A stretch of DNA of 64,000 nt, taken from WVYX01 sp039592335. GTDB taxonomy: Bacteria > Gemmatimonadota > Gemmatimonadetes > Gemmatimonadales > GWC2-71-9. The notes under the pieces were generated by a model. It was not told the DNA's origin. It saw only the letters and a list, made by a program, of their open reading frames with translations, and searched no databases. Below, one piece after another: positions 41,031 through 50,093 of this stretch (its first letter is position 1; the number at the start of each line of letters is the position of its first letter). The stretch is from contig JBDHBX010000009.1 of assembly GCA_039592335.1 (NCBI GenBank), forward strand, positions 1 through 64,000, read 5' to 3'. The translations under genes and the position numbers were made by a program.

Positions 41031-41513
41031 ATGAAACCTTCAAGAGCGATCGCCGCCATCGTGCTCGTGTGCATGACACCCTCTGTCACGGGCTGCTACA
41101 CCTACAAGCCCGTGGCTGTGCACGAGGTCCGGCCGGAGCCGGGGAAAGCGGTGCAGGTCCATCTGAACGCACCCGAGAGTGTGCGACTCCAGAACCTCAC
41201 GGCCGACGGCGTGGTGCAGATCAACGGCGAGTTGGCCCAGTGGGACAACGGTCAGCTCGTGCTCTCGGCGTTCTGGGTGCGGTCGAGCTCGGGCTTCGAG
41301 CACCGCGCCGAAGGCGAGACGGTCACGCTCGAAGAGGCGAAGATCCGCTCGGTCAGTGCCAAGCAGATGAACGTGCCGCTGTCGGTCGCGCTGGCCGCCG
41401 GAGCCGTGGCGGCAGCCGTGATCGTCGGTAGCGCATTCTCGGCGAGCGGATCGGCTGGGAACGACGGGGACGACGGCGGCGGCACCCAGGACCGCCGGGG
41501 TCCGAGGTTCTAG
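41031..41513 (+). CDS. Lipoprotein with C-terminal membrane helix, unknown
   Basis: 160 residues. Lipobox VTGC (Cys22) after MKPSRAIAAIVLVCMTPS; AGGAG ribosome-binding site. The middle is beta-rich (HLNAPESVRLQNLTADGVVQ, GQLVLSAFWVRSSS), followed by a glycine/alanine-rich hydrophobic stretch (SVALAAGAVAAAVIVGSAF). The acidic tail is GNDGDDGGG. Family not recognised; a periplasm-facing structural or assembly role is possible. Converges on PBP1B. Confidence 0.7.
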   Translation: MKPSRAIAAIVLVCMTPSVTGCYTYKPVAVHEVRPEPGKAVQVHLNAPESVRLQNLTADGVVQINGELAQWDNGQLVLSAFWVRSSSGFEHRAEGETVTLEEAKIRSVSAKQMNVPLSVALAAGAVAAAVIVGSAFSASGSAGNDGDDGGGTQDRRGPRF

Positions 41514-41529
41514 GGGGCGTCGCGCTGCC

Positions 41530-43896
41530 CTAGTTTCCCCTCCGACCCGAGCGCCGCAGATTCCGCAGCAGCTGTGCGACGTCCCGCCGCCGTGGGAAGC
41601 GGTACGGCGAGCACGTCTCCTGCGGTGCGGTGCCCCTGAGGAACACCTCCGGCTCGCCGCGACAGCCCCAGCCGGCCCGCAGGCCGGATTCCCGGTCGAC
41701 TTCCACCACCTCCACATCCCACGGGCGCTCGAACTCGACTCGCTCGTACGGTTCGACGGCGCCTCGTAGGAACCGGGCGAAGATCGGGAGCGCTGCCCGC
41801 GAGCCCGGGAGCCCGACGCTCCTCCCGTCGTCGAATCCCACCCAGACGCCCACCACAAGCGTGGGCGTGTAGCCGATGAACCAGGCGTCACGGAAGTCGT
41901 TTGTCGTTCCCGATTTCGCGGCCACGACCCCGCGGAACCCGAAGCGGCGCAGCCCGCGCCCCGTGCCGCGCTCCACGGCCCCGCGCAGCGCCGACGTCAC
42001 CAGGTAGGCCTCGGCTGCGCTGTACTCTCGCTGCCGCCTGAGCTCCTGCTGCTCGAGGATCTCACTCGACGGTGTCAGCACGCCCAGCGTGACGTGAGGC
42101 TCCGCGCGGTATCCCCCCGCCGCCAGCACGCCGTAGGCACGGGTGAGCTCCAGCGGGGTGACCTCGAACGCGCCGAGTGCGATGCTGGGGTACGGGTTGA
42201 GCCGGCTCTCGATGCCGAGTCGCCGGGCGGTCTGCACGATGCGCTCGGGACCGACCGCCAGCCCGAGCCGCGCGAACGGTACGTTGAGGGAGCGTTCCAG
42301 CGCCTCTCGCAGCGTGAGCGGTCCACGGAAGCGACCATCGTAGTTGACCGGCTGCCACAGGCCCGCCGCCGTTTCGACCGAGAGCGGCTCGTCGTCCAGC
42401 AGCGTCGCGAGGGTGAATGGTGGCCCGTCCTGCTCGCTGTCCTCGTCCTGCCACGCGAGGGCCGTCAACGCCACGATCGGCTTGAATGAGCTCCCCGGCT
42501 GACGGTGGGCGTAGGCAGCCCGATTGAATTGCGAGGCTCCGTAGTCGCGGCCACCGACCATGGCGAGGACCTCCCCGCTGCGGGGATCGAGCGCGACCAG
42601 CGCCGCCTGCAACGGCTCACCCGCGGTCAGGTACGGTGCCTCCGCTTCGAGCCGAGCGAGTCCCTCCTGCACCGCTTCCTCGGCCAGTTGCTGCCGGCCG
42701 GCATCCACGGTCGTGAACACGGAGAGCCCACCGTTGAGCACGTCTCTGCCGTGGCGCGCCAGCAGCTGCTCGGCTGCGTAGTCCACGAAGTAGCGGCCCG
42801 TGCGGGCACGCTGCGGACGCCGGCGCAGCCCGAGGGGTGACCGTTCCGCCTGCCGGTAGGCCTGCTCAGCGAGCACGCCGCGCTCGTGCATGAGTCGCAG
42901 TACGAGATCGCGCCGCTCGGTGGCGCGCTGGCGATGCCGGAACGGCGAGTACAGGCTCGGGCCGCGGATGATCCCGGCGAGCAACGCTGCCTCGGCGACC
43001 CCGAGCTGGCTCACGTCCTTGCCGAAGTAGTGCTGCGCCGCTTGGCCCACCCCGTGGATCTCGTATCCCCCATTCTGGCCCAAGTACACCTCGTTGAGGT
43101 ACGCCTCGAGGATCTGCCCCTTCGAGTGGCGCGCCTCGAGCACCACGGCCATCGCTAGCTCGCGCAGCTTGCGGGTGGGCGTGCGGCGGGCCGAGAGGTA
43201 CAGGTTCTTGGCCAACTGCTGGGTCAGGGTACTGGCGCCCTCCACGATGTAGCCGGCGCGGAGGTTCGCGAGTGTGGCTCCCACGATGCGCCGTAGGTCG
43301 ATCCCGGAATGTCCGAAGAAGCGCTGGTCCTCGATGGTCAGGATGGCTTCGACCAGGTGCTGCGGGACGTCGTCGAGTGGAACGGGTGACCGCTCCTCGT
43401 GGAGCGTGCCGTAGGCGCTGCGCAACAGCTCCGGCTCTAGCGCCACGTAGGGGACGCGATCGCCCCGCTCGTCCCTGAGCTCCCGCACGCGTCCTCGCCG
43501 GTCCATGCGCACGGTCGCGACACCGCCCGGATCGAGACGATCGTAGTGCCGAAACGCCCGGCGTCCGATGCGCCACGTGGAGGAGTTGCGATAGTACTCC
43601 CCGTGCTCCACGTCCCGGCCGCGCACCCGGCGGTAGCCCAACCGCTGCAGCGCGCGCTCGACGCGCGCCGGATCGATGGCCATACCAGGCTGAAGCACGA
43701 GGGGGCGGGCGTAGAACCGGGTGGGCGCCCGCAGGAGGTCGTTGTCGAGACGCGCCCGGACGAGCGCTTCGAACGTGACGACTGCGGTCCCGCCCACGGT
43801 GACGAGCAAGAACGCGGCCAGGGTGAGCAGGGCCTTTGGCTGGCGCCGAGCGAGCGCGCGAATGCGCACCCCGAGTTCCCTCGTATGGGGTCCCAT
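41530..43896 (-). CDS. Bifunctional class A penicillin-binding protein (PBP1B-like)
   Basis: 788 residues. N-terminal anchor (LLTLAAFLLVTVGGTAVV), UB2H-like domain (about 60-150), GT51 glycosyltransferase (IEDQRFFGHSGID with catalytic Glu, then ASTLTQQLAKNLYL, EAYLNEVYLGQ) and a transpeptidase with SSFK, SLN and KSGT motifs. It polymerises lipid II and cross-links peptidoglycan in the periplasm. The UB2H domain marks the PBP1B rather than the PBP1A type. Length is normal and all motifs are intact. Confidence 0.95.
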   Translation of the reverse strand: MGPHTRELGVRIRALARRQPKALLTLAAFLLVTVGGTAVVTFEALVRARLDNDLLRAPTRFYARPLVLQPGMAIDPARVERALQRLGYRRVRGRDVEHGEYYRNSSTWRIGRRAFRHYDRLDPGGVATVRMDRRGRVRELRDERGDRVPYVALEPELLRSAYGTLHEERSPVPLDDVPQHLVEAILTIEDQRFFGHSGIDLRRIVGATLANLRAGYIVEGASTLTQQLAKNLYLSARRTPTRKLRELAMAVVLEARHSKGQILEAYLNEVYLGQNGGYEIHGVGQAAQHYFGKDVSQLGVAEAALLAGIIRGPSLYSPFRHRQRATERRDLVLRLMHERGVLAEQAYRQAERSPLGLRRRPQRARTGRYFVDYAAEQLLARHGRDVLNGGLSVFTTVDAGRQQLAEEAVQEGLARLEAEAPYLTAGEPLQAALVALDPRSGEVLAMVGGRDYGASQFNRAAYAHRQPGSSFKPIVALTALAWQDEDSEQDGPPFTLATLLDDEPLSVETAAGLWQPVNYDGRFRGPLTLREALERSLNVPFARLGLAVGPERIVQTARRLGIESRLNPYPSIALGAFEVTPLELTRAYGVLAAGGYRAEPHVTLGVLTPSSEILEQQELRRQREYSAAEAYLVTSALRGAVERGTGRGLRRFGFRGVVAAKSGTTNDFRDAWFIGYTPTLVVGVWVGFDDGRSVGLPGSRAALPIFARFLRGAVEPYERVEFERPWDVEVVEVDRESGLRAGWGCRGEPEVFLRGTAPQETCSPYRFPRRRDVAQLLRNLRRSGRRGN

Positions 43897-44009
43897 GGGG
43901 CCTCTACGATGGAGGATGCGCCGGGGTTTCGAAGCGTCGCGCTGCGGTGACGCAACCGGGCGGCCCCCCAGACCGTTGTGCTGGAGTACCTCAGTCCGGA
44001 GTCCGTGTC

Positions 44010-44939
44010 ATGACACCCCACCATCGTCTGCACCGCGGTGCCGCCGGCATCGCGGCGGCCGTTCTCGTGGCGTCGCTCTCGGCCTGTGCCGCGGAGCCGC
44101 CCGCCGATCCCCGTGCCGATCTGCTCATTTCGGTCGACTGGCTGGCCGAGCACCTCGACGATCCGAACCTGGTGCTGCTGCACGTGGGCGCGCCGGAGGA
44201 CTACCAGGCGGAACACATCCCGGGGGCGTATCACGTCACGCACGAGCAGATGTCGCATCCTGACTCGCACTCGCCGGATGCGCTCATCCTCGAGCTGCCC
44301 GATCCGGTGGCGTTCGAGGAGACGCTCGAGGGCTTCGGCGTGTCCGCCGACTCGCGCATCGTGGTGTACTGGGGCAGTGAATGGGTGACCCCCACGGCCC
44401 GCCTCGTGTTCACGCTCGACTGGGCGGGACTCGGCGCTCGCACCGTGCTGCTGAACGGCGGGCTCGCGGCCTGGAAGGCCGCGGGGCACGCCGTGAGCGG
44501 CGAGGCGCCGGCGCCGGGATCGGGTGACGTCACGCTGTCGCCGCGCCCCGAACTCGTGGTGCAAGCCGACTGGGTGCAACACCATGCCGTCGAGTCGGGG
44601 TACGCGCTGGTGGACGGTCGGGCCCGCGCGTTCTTCGATGGCGTGCGCGAGGATCGTGGCAGGGCCGGCCACATCCCGGGGGCGGGGAGCGTTCCGTGGA
44701 CCGAGCTGATCGATGACTCCCTGCACCTGAAGAGCCCCGGCGAGTTGGGGGCGATCTTCACGGCCGCAGGGGTGGTGCCGGGCGACACCGTGGTGGCCTA
44801 CTGCCACATCGGGCAGTACGCCACGGCGGTGATGTTCGCCGCCCGCACGCTGGGGCACGAGGTCAAGCTGTACGATGGCGCGTTCCAGGACTGGGCCGGG
44901 CGCAACCTCCCGGTGGAGGCGAGCGCGGAGGACCGGTGA
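44010..44939 (+). CDS. Rhodanese-type sulfurtransferase lipoprotein
   Basis: 309 residues. Lipobox LSAC (Cys25). Two rhodanese domains as in thiosulfate/3-mercaptopyruvate sulfurtransferases: an inactive N-terminal one (LLHVGAPEDYQAEHIPGAYH) and a catalytic C-terminal one (ALVDGRARAFF, GHIPGAGSVPW) with active-site Cys265 in YCHIGQYATAV. It accepts sulfane sulfur from thiosulfate or a related donor outside the cytoplasm. First of four genes joined by 4-bp GTGA overlaps, ahead of two YeeE/YedE transporter halves, so it should feed sulfur to that transporter. Confidence 0.92.
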   Translation: MTPHHRLHRGAAGIAAAVLVASLSACAAEPPADPRADLLISVDWLAEHLDDPNLVLLHVGAPEDYQAEHIPGAYHVTHEQMSHPDSHSPDALILELPDPVAFEETLEGFGVSADSRIVVYWGSEWVTPTARLVFTLDWAGLGARTVLLNGGLAAWKAAGHAVSGEAPAPGSGDVTLSPRPELVVQADWVQHHAVESGYALVDGRARAFFDGVREDRGRAGHIPGAGSVPWTELIDDSLHLKSPGELGAIFTAAGVVPGDTVVAYCHIGQYATAVMFAARTLGHEVKLYDGAFQDWAGRNLPVEASAEDR

Positions 44940-45454
44940 GCCACCCGCGGCCCTACATGAATCCCTACCTGGCAGGGGTGGGGATTGGCATAGCGCTGCT
45001 CCTGGCGTTCGTGATCATGGGGCGCGGCCTCGGTGCCTCGGGGGCGTTCTCCACCGTCGTGGCCACAGGCGTCCACACGGTGGCGCCGGACCACACGACC
45101 AACAAGCTGCCGTACGAGGCGTATCTCGGTGACGGTAGCGTCAGCCCGCTGAAGGATTGGCTGGTGTTTGAGATCCTCGGGATCACACTCGGCGGACTGC
45201 TCTCGGCCCTGCTGGCGGGACGCTTTCGGGTGAGCATCGACAAGGGTCCGCGCGCGAGCAATCGCAGCCGTCTCCTGTTTGCGTTCGGAGGCGGCACCAT
45301 CATGGGCATCGGGGCGAAACTGGCTCGGGGATGCACCAGCGGGCAGGCGCTCACGGGAGGGGCGCTGCTCAGCGTGGGCAGCTGGCTGTTCATCATCGGG
45401 GCGTTCGCCGCGGGCTACCTGGCGGCGCCGCTGTTCCGCAGAGAGTGGACGTGA
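44936..45454 (+). CDS. YeeE/YedE sulfur transporter, first half
   Basis: 172 residues, GTG start overlapping the rhodanese stop. Four hydrophobic segments with the YeeE/YedE signature FGGGTIMGIGAKLARGCTSG; Cys in RGCTSGQALTG is the relay cysteine type known from the thiosulfate transporter TsuA (YeeE). A first large loop carries TVAPDHTTNKLPYEAYLGDG. TsuA in other bacteria is one long chain; here the function is split over two genes. Confidence 0.9.
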   Translation: MSHPRPYMNPYLAGVGIGIALLLAFVIMGRGLGASGAFSTVVATGVHTVAPDHTTNKLPYEAYLGDGSVSPLKDWLVFEILGITLGGLLSALLAGRFRVSIDKGPRASNRSRLLFAFGGGTIMGIGAKLARGCTSGQALTGGALLSVGSWLFIIGAFAAGYLAAPLFRREWT

Positions 45455-46032
45455 ACGCGCCGTTCTATGAGTTCGGACTCCTCGGCGAGAACGCGGGCCT
45501 GCTGGTGGCGTTGGTCATCGGCATCGCGTTCGGGTTCTTTCTCGAGCGGGGCGGCTTGGGCAACGCGCGCAAGCTGGCAGGGCAGTTCTACCTCACCGAC
45601 CTGGTCGTGCTGAAGGTGCTGTTCAGCGCCATCGTCACGGCGATGCTGGGGCTGTTCTGGCTCTCCAAGCTCGGGCTGCTCGATCTCTCACGCGTGTACC
45701 TGCTGCCCACCTATGTGGCGCCGCACCTGATCGGCGGGGTCGTCTTTGGCGTGGGGTTCGTGATGGGCGGGCTCTGCCCCGGCACGTCGTGCGTGGCGGC
45801 CTCGAGCGGCAGGATCGACGGCCTGGTGCTACTGGGCGGCATGCTGTTCGGCATCCTGCTGTTCAATGAGGCGTTCCCGTTGCTGCAGGGGTTGTACTAC
45901 AGCACCGCGCTGGGGCAGGTCACGGTTGCCCAGCTCCTGGGTCTGCCACATGGCGTGTTGGTGTTCGCCGTGGTCGTCGCGGCGCTCGGGAGCTTCGTCG
46001 TGGCCGAGCGGATCGAGGCACGTACGAAGTGA
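45451..46032 (+). CDS. YeeE/YedE sulfur transporter, second half
   Basis: 193 residues, GTG start with a 4-bp overlap. Five hydrophobic segments; conserved FGVGFVMGGLCPGTSCVA with two cysteines and the N-terminal FGFFLERGGLGNARKLAGQF, which match the second repeat of YeeE/YedE proteins. With the first half it should form one thiosulfate- or sulfide-related uptake channel in the inner membrane. Confidence 0.9.
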   Translation: MNAPFYEFGLLGENAGLLVALVIGIAFGFFLERGGLGNARKLAGQFYLTDLVVLKVLFSAIVTAMLGLFWLSKLGLLDLSRVYLLPTYVAPHLIGGVVFGVGFVMGGLCPGTSCVAASSGRIDGLVLLGGMLFGILLFNEAFPLLQGLYYSTALGQVTVAQLLGLPHGVLVFAVVVAALGSFVVAERIEARTK

Positions 46033-46622
46033 AGAATCGGGTCACCACCAACCGACTGCTCGCCACGGTGGCGCTGGTGCTCGGCGCCGGGGCGCTGGTC
46101 GCGGGGAGCCCGTATCGCGGCGACGCGGAGCGCGCGCGGTCCGCCGCCGAGCCGGTGGCGTGGGTGCCGGCCGCGGACGGACGAGTGTCCGCATTGCTCG
46201 TTGCCCAGTGGCTGCGCGAGCGGAAGGCCGGCCTGCGGATCTCGGATCTGCGGGGCGTGGAGGCCTATGAACAGTTCCACCTGCCGAAGGCCGAGCCCGC
46301 ACCGCAAGCCTTCTCGCGCGGCGAGACCGTGGTCGTGTACGGCACGGACAGCGTGGAGGCCCGCCTCGCCGCAAGCACGCTGCGTGAAGCGGGGATGGAG
46401 CAGGCCTACTACCTGGCCGACGGCGTCGGCGAGTGGCTCACCGAACTCCTCAATCCTACCCTCTCGCCGGACGCGTCACCCGAGGAGCGCGCCGTGTGGG
46501 CGCGAATCGCGGAGCTGAGCCGCTACTTCGGCGGGCTTCCGCGCATCCAGGCGGGAGTGGCCGAACCGCGATCCGCCGCCGAGGTTCTGCGGCGCACCGT
46601 GCGGCGCAGCTGCGCGTTCTAG
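46029..46622 (+). CDS. Exported rhodanese-like protein lacking the catalytic cysteine
   Basis: 197 residues, GTG start with a 4-bp overlap. An N-terminal hydrophobic segment (LLATVALVLGAGALVAG) is a signal peptide or anchor. The rhodanese fold follows (LRISDLRGVEAYEQFHLPKA, ETVVVYGTDSVEARLAASTL), but the active-site cysteine expected after VVVY is Gly105. The only cysteine is Cys195, three residues from the end (RRSCAF). The protein may be a structural partner, or its C-terminal cysteine may carry sulfur. Last gene of the sulfur operon. Confidence 0.82.
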   Translation: MKNRVTTNRLLATVALVLGAGALVAGSPYRGDAERARSAAEPVAWVPAADGRVSALLVAQWLRERKAGLRISDLRGVEAYEQFHLPKAEPAPQAFSRGETVVVYGTDSVEARLAASTLREAGMEQAYYLADGVGEWLTELLNPTLSPDASPEERAVWARIAELSRYFGGLPRIQAGVAEPRSAAEVLRRTVRRSCAF

Positions 46623-46732
46623 GCGGCTCGCGCCCACACTTTCGCACCAGTCGTGAATCGACTATTCTGTCGATGACCCGACGGCGTTCGTCGGTTTGAC
46701 CGGACCGTGCTGACACGCGGGGAGGTTGTGCG

Positions 46733-47428
46733 ATGGCGAAGAAGTACGTGTCGAACAAAGACGAGACCGTCCGGATGTTCAAGAGTGATTTCGTAGAGAA
46801 GTTCAGCCACATCCATCCGGCCCTGCCTCACATTGTCTTCATTCCCGTCGTCGCGGCGATGCTCTACTGGAGTTACCGGCTGGAGGTGCCGGCCGGCCGC
46901 GCGGCGCTGCTGTTCCTCGGTGGACTGGCCATCTGGACGCTCACGGAGTACCTGGTGCATCGCTTCGTGTTCCATGTGGACGACGCCACGATGGAGGAAG
47001 TGACCCGTATCGTGGCCTCGGTGGAGCCGGGCCAGCCGGTGTTCCCGGCCCTCAAGACGCTGAAGCAGAGGCATTATTTCATCGCCCACGGCGTGCACCA
47101 CGACTTTCCCAACGATTCCAAGCGCCTCGTGATGCCGCCGGTCATCAGCGTCCCGCTGGCGGTGGTCTTCTACTTCCTGTTCCGCTGGATCTTCGGTCCG
47201 GTAGCGGCGCCCGCGGTGCTGGCGGGGATGGTCGTGGGCTACCTGATCTACGACACGACGCACTACGCCGTGCATCACTGGCGGCTGCACGGCCGCGTAA
47301 CGCTCTACCTCAAGAAGCACCACTACCGGCACCACTATCAGGATCCCGACAAGGACTACGGCGTGAGCTCGCCGCTGTGGGACATCGTCTTCCGCACGTG
47401 GGGTCAGGCAGGTAGAGAGCCCGCGTAG
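46733..47428 (+). CDS. Fatty acid hydroxylase / sterol desaturase superfamily protein
   Basis: 231 residues, GGGAGG ribosome-binding site. Histidine motifs of di-iron fatty acid 2-hydroxylases: HRFVFH, HGVHHDFP, HYAVHH and KKHHYRHHYQDP, with three or four membrane segments. Expected to hydroxylate fatty acyl or lipid chains using O2, affecting envelope lipids. Ends before an intrinsic terminator. Confidence 0.9.
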   Translation: MAKKYVSNKDETVRMFKSDFVEKFSHIHPALPHIVFIPVVAAMLYWSYRLEVPAGRAALLFLGGLAIWTLTEYLVHRFVFHVDDATMEEVTRIVASVEPGQPVFPALKTLKQRHYFIAHGVHHDFPNDSKRLVMPPVISVPLAVVFYFLFRWIFGPVAAPAVLAGMVVGYLIYDTTHYAVHHWRLHGRVTLYLKKHHYRHHYQDPDKDYGVSSPLWDIVFRTWGQAGREPA

Positions 47429-47447
47429 TCTCACTCCCTTCGTCACC

Positions 47448-47473
47448 GGCCGCGCACACTGCGCGGCCGTTTT
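47448..47473 (+). terminator. Intrinsic terminator
   Basis: 9-bp stem GGCCGCGCA / TGCGCGGCC with loop CAC, then GTTTT. It ends 3 nt before the annotated ATG of the dimethylargininase-like gene. Confidence 0.8.
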
Positions 47474-47476
47474 GCC

Positions 47477-48352
47477 ATGACACCTGGCTCCCAATCCGAG
47501 GTCGGCACCATCCATCGTCTTGTGCTCAAGCACGCGCGGGACGCGTTCGCGAGTGACATGGCCGTCGCGCGCCAGTGGCGCGACCTCGGTTACCGGGAGC
47601 GTCCCGACGTGGCCCGCGCGGTGGACGAATACGATCGCTTCGTGGCGCTGCTCGGGGAGCTGGGGGTGCAACCCGAGTTCCTGCCTGCCGACGAGGCGGT
47701 CGGCCTCGACTCGATCTACGTGCGCGATGCGAGCGTGGTGTGCGAGCGCGGTGTCGTGCTGTGCAACATGGGAAAGGAAGCTCGGCGCACCGAGCCGGCC
47801 GCGCAGGGGGCCGCGTACGCGGAGATGGGGATCCCCGTCTACGGCGCGATCAACGGCGAGGGTCGCCTTGAGGGCGGTGACGTCGTCTGGCTCGACGACC
47901 GCACGCTCGCCGTGGGTCGGGGGTACCGTACGAACGAGGGGGGGATCGAGCAGCTTGAGAGCCTGCTGGTGGACTGCTACGATGAGCTCATCGTGGTGCC
48001 GCTCCCCCACTGGACCGGTCCCGCCGGCGTGTTCCATCTGATGTCGATGCTGAGCCCGCTCGACCGCGACCTGGCGCTCGTGTACTCGCGGCTCCTGCCG
48101 GTGCCGTTTCGCGAGCACCTGCTCGAGCGAGAGATCGAGCTCGTGGAGGTGCCCGACGAGGAGTACCACACGATGGCGTGCAACGTGCTCGCCGTCGCAC
48201 CCCGGCGCTGCGTGATGCTGAGTGGCAACCCGCAGACCCGGGCCCTGCTCGAAGCCGCCGGCGTGGAGGTGTACGAGTACGACGGGTGGGAGATCAGCTG
48301 GAAGGGGGCCGGTGGGCCGACCTGCCTCTCGCGACCCATCGTGCGGGAGTAG
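47477..48352 (+). CDS. Dimethylargininase / arginine deiminase-like hydrolase
   Basis: 291 residues. Guanidino-group-modifying fold: SIYVRDASVV, NGEGRLEGGDVVWLDD, catalytic His in GVFHLMSMLSP and catalytic Cys283 in GGPTCLSRPIVRE at the very end. Closest in form to N-dimethylarginine dimethylaminohydrolase (citrulline plus dimethylamine) or arginine deiminase-like enzymes. The terminator immediately upstream leaves almost no room for a promoter or ribosome-binding site, so the true start may be later or the terminator may act as an attenuator. Confidence 0.85.
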   Translation: MTPGSQSEVGTIHRLVLKHARDAFASDMAVARQWRDLGYRERPDVARAVDEYDRFVALLGELGVQPEFLPADEAVGLDSIYVRDASVVCERGVVLCNMGKEARRTEPAAQGAAYAEMGIPVYGAINGEGRLEGGDVVWLDDRTLAVGRGYRTNEGGIEQLESLLVDCYDELIVVPLPHWTGPAGVFHLMSMLSPLDRDLALVYSRLLPVPFREHLLEREIELVEVPDEEYHTMACNVLAVAPRRCVMLSGNPQTRALLEAAGVEVYEYDGWEISWKGAGGPTCLSRPIVRE

Positions 48353-48376
48353 CGCCGCGAGCCGGTCACCGCGTGG

Positions 48377-49339
48377 CTAGTTTGCCCGTGCCGAATCCCT
48401 GAGGTCCAACAGCTCCCGCGGGTAGGGTTCCAGGTAGGTCTGCGCTCGTAGATAGGGCTGGTCGAACCGCTCGATCCACGATTGGAGCAGAACGAGCGGA
48501 GCGCTGAGGCTCATGCGGCCCGCACGGTACTCGTCGAGCGCGTGCAGGAAGTGCCGTCTCTCCTGCCCCGACAATCCGTCCGACACGTAGCCGAGGGCGT
48601 GCATCATCACGTTGATGTTCGAGGTGGAGCGCGGCGGCCGTTCCAGCGCATGCGCCAGGCGTTCCTCGTAGGCAGTGACTACCTCCGTGAAGGTTCGTCT
48701 GTCGGGGTTCGCCACGATGCGGCCGAGCGCGCGCAACTCGGTCTGATGGTAGGCCATCAGCGTGAGCTTGTTCTCTGTCTGGAAGCGTACCAGGTCGGCC
48801 ATCGCGTCCGATGCCTTCACCGCGCGGAACGAGGCTCGTGCGAACAGCTTCGTGAGGAAGTGGTGGCGTAGGCGGTAGTTGGTGAGCCGCCCTTCGTCCT
48901 CCACCGCGGCACGCGGGAACCGCTCGAGGACAGCACCACCGAACATGCCGGCCCCCTTTCCGGAGGGCTGCTTCCCCTCGGCGCCGCCGTAGACCTTGGT
49001 GTCCTTGATGCCGCACGACGGGGAGCGGCTCTTGAGGATGAACCCGTCCGCGTCGCCGAGCCCGCCCAGGAAGCGGTCGTTGAAGTCGAGCATCTCCCGG
49101 GTCACGTCGCGTTCCGTATCGGGCTGGTACAGCTGCAGCGACGTGCCGCGCTGCACCAAGCGGATCGGCGGCCGGGGGATGCCGAGGCCGATCTCGACCT
49201 CAGGGCAGATGGGCGCGAGCTCCACAAACGGCATCAGCTTGAGCACGAACGGCGCCCGAATCAGCTGCCCGTTGTAGCGGCAGGCATCTAGTTCGAGACA
49301 CTTGCTCATGACGAGAGTAGGGCGGGGGTGTTCGCGCAT
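48377..49339 (-). CDS. DUF523/DUF1722 protein (YbgA-like)
   Basis: 320 residues. DUF523 domain with MSKCLELDACRYNGQ, VELAPICPEVEIGLGIPR and KSRSPSCGIKDTKVY; C-terminal DUF1722 (FARASFRAVKASDAMADLVR, ENKLTLMAYHQTELRALGRI). E. coli YbgA, a DUF1722 protein, is encoded next to the photolyase gene phr, and this family is often linked to light-response loci. The cysteines suggest a redox or metal centre. Exact function unknown. Precedes the beta-barrel gene on the other side of a short gap and may be the last gene of that operon. Confidence 0.88.
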   Translation of the reverse strand: MREHPRPTLVMSKCLELDACRYNGQLIRAPFVLKLMPFVELAPICPEVEIGLGIPRPPIRLVQRGTSLQLYQPDTERDVTREMLDFNDRFLGGLGDADGFILKSRSPSCGIKDTKVYGGAEGKQPSGKGAGMFGGAVLERFPRAAVEDEGRLTNYRLRHHFLTKLFARASFRAVKASDAMADLVRFQTENKLTLMAYHQTELRALGRIVANPDRRTFTEVVTAYEERLAHALERPPRSTSNINVMMHALGYVSDGLSGQERRHFLHALDEYRAGRMSLSAPLVLLQSWIERFDQPYLRAQTYLEPYPRELLDLRDSARAN

Positions 49340-49355
49340 CGTGGGAGACGCTCGC

Positions 49356-50093
49356 TCAGAATCGCAGGGTCACGCCGAAGGTGCCGTAGTGCACGAGAGC
49401 GAAGTTGTACACCTGGTCCACGTCGGCGCCACCTTCCAGCAGTCGGTACCCGAGCCGCAGGGCGACGGCGTCGGATGGGGCGTACTCGATGGCCAGCAGC
49501 ACGTCCTCCGCGCGACCCTGCGGCGCCCAGGCCGCGTCGGCATTGAGCAGCAACGATGTGCGTCCCGCGAAGCGCCACGCGAAGTCGAGGTTGAGGAGTG
49601 GCACGACCCCCACATCGGTGTTCTCGGCGGCATCGGTCTCGCTCGTCAGTGCCACCCTGGCGTCCCGGATCTTCACGGTGAGACCGAACCCGAAACGCAG
49701 GTGCGACGAGCGCACCGGCGTGAAGCGGTAGGTGAGCCGATAGGAGTTGAACTTGTAGGTGCCCTGCACGGGCGTCCCGGTCGGGAACGTCACGTCCTCG
49801 AAGGCGACGGGGCGGTCGAACGTCCCGTCAGCGGTGAAGCTCAACGGAGCGACCAGCACCGAGATATGGTGACGCGACGTGATGTCCCACCCGACGCGGA
49901 GCCGCAGCGCCACGGCCGGATCGGCATCCAGATCGTTCACGAAGGAGAAGTCCGTTCCCCCGTCGTTGGGGATGCGCACGTCGTTGCGCCCCAGCATCGC
50001 CACGCCGCCTTCCAGATCGACGAAGAGTTGGGCGGTGGCGGTGCCGGGCGTCGTCGCGGCGAGTACCCCAAGGAGCGCAAGGAGCCGCGGCAT
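49356..50093 (-). CDS. Outer-membrane beta-barrel protein
   Basis: 245 residues from MPRLLALLGVLAATTPGTATA (signal peptide). Alternating beta strands (RLRVGWDITSRHHISVLVA, TYKFNSYRLTYRFTPVRSS, LRFGFGLTVKIRDARVAL) and a C-terminal aromatic end LVHYGTFGVTLRF typical of barrels recognised by the BAM complex. Small porin or OmpA/OmpW-like receptor; ligand unknown. Its start overlaps the stop of the DUF2867 gene (TGATG), so the two are coupled. Confidence 0.85.
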   Translation of the reverse strand: MPRLLALLGVLAATTPGTATAQLFVDLEGGVAMLGRNDVRIPNDGGTDFSFVNDLDADPAVALRLRVGWDITSRHHISVLVAPLSFTADGTFDRPVAFEDVTFPTGTPVQGTYKFNSYRLTYRFTPVRSSHLRFGFGLTVKIRDARVALTSETDAAENTDVGVVPLLNLDFAWRFAGRTSLLLNADAAWAPQGRAEDVLLAIEYAPSDAVALRLGYRLLEGGADVDQVYNFALVHYGTFGVTLRF

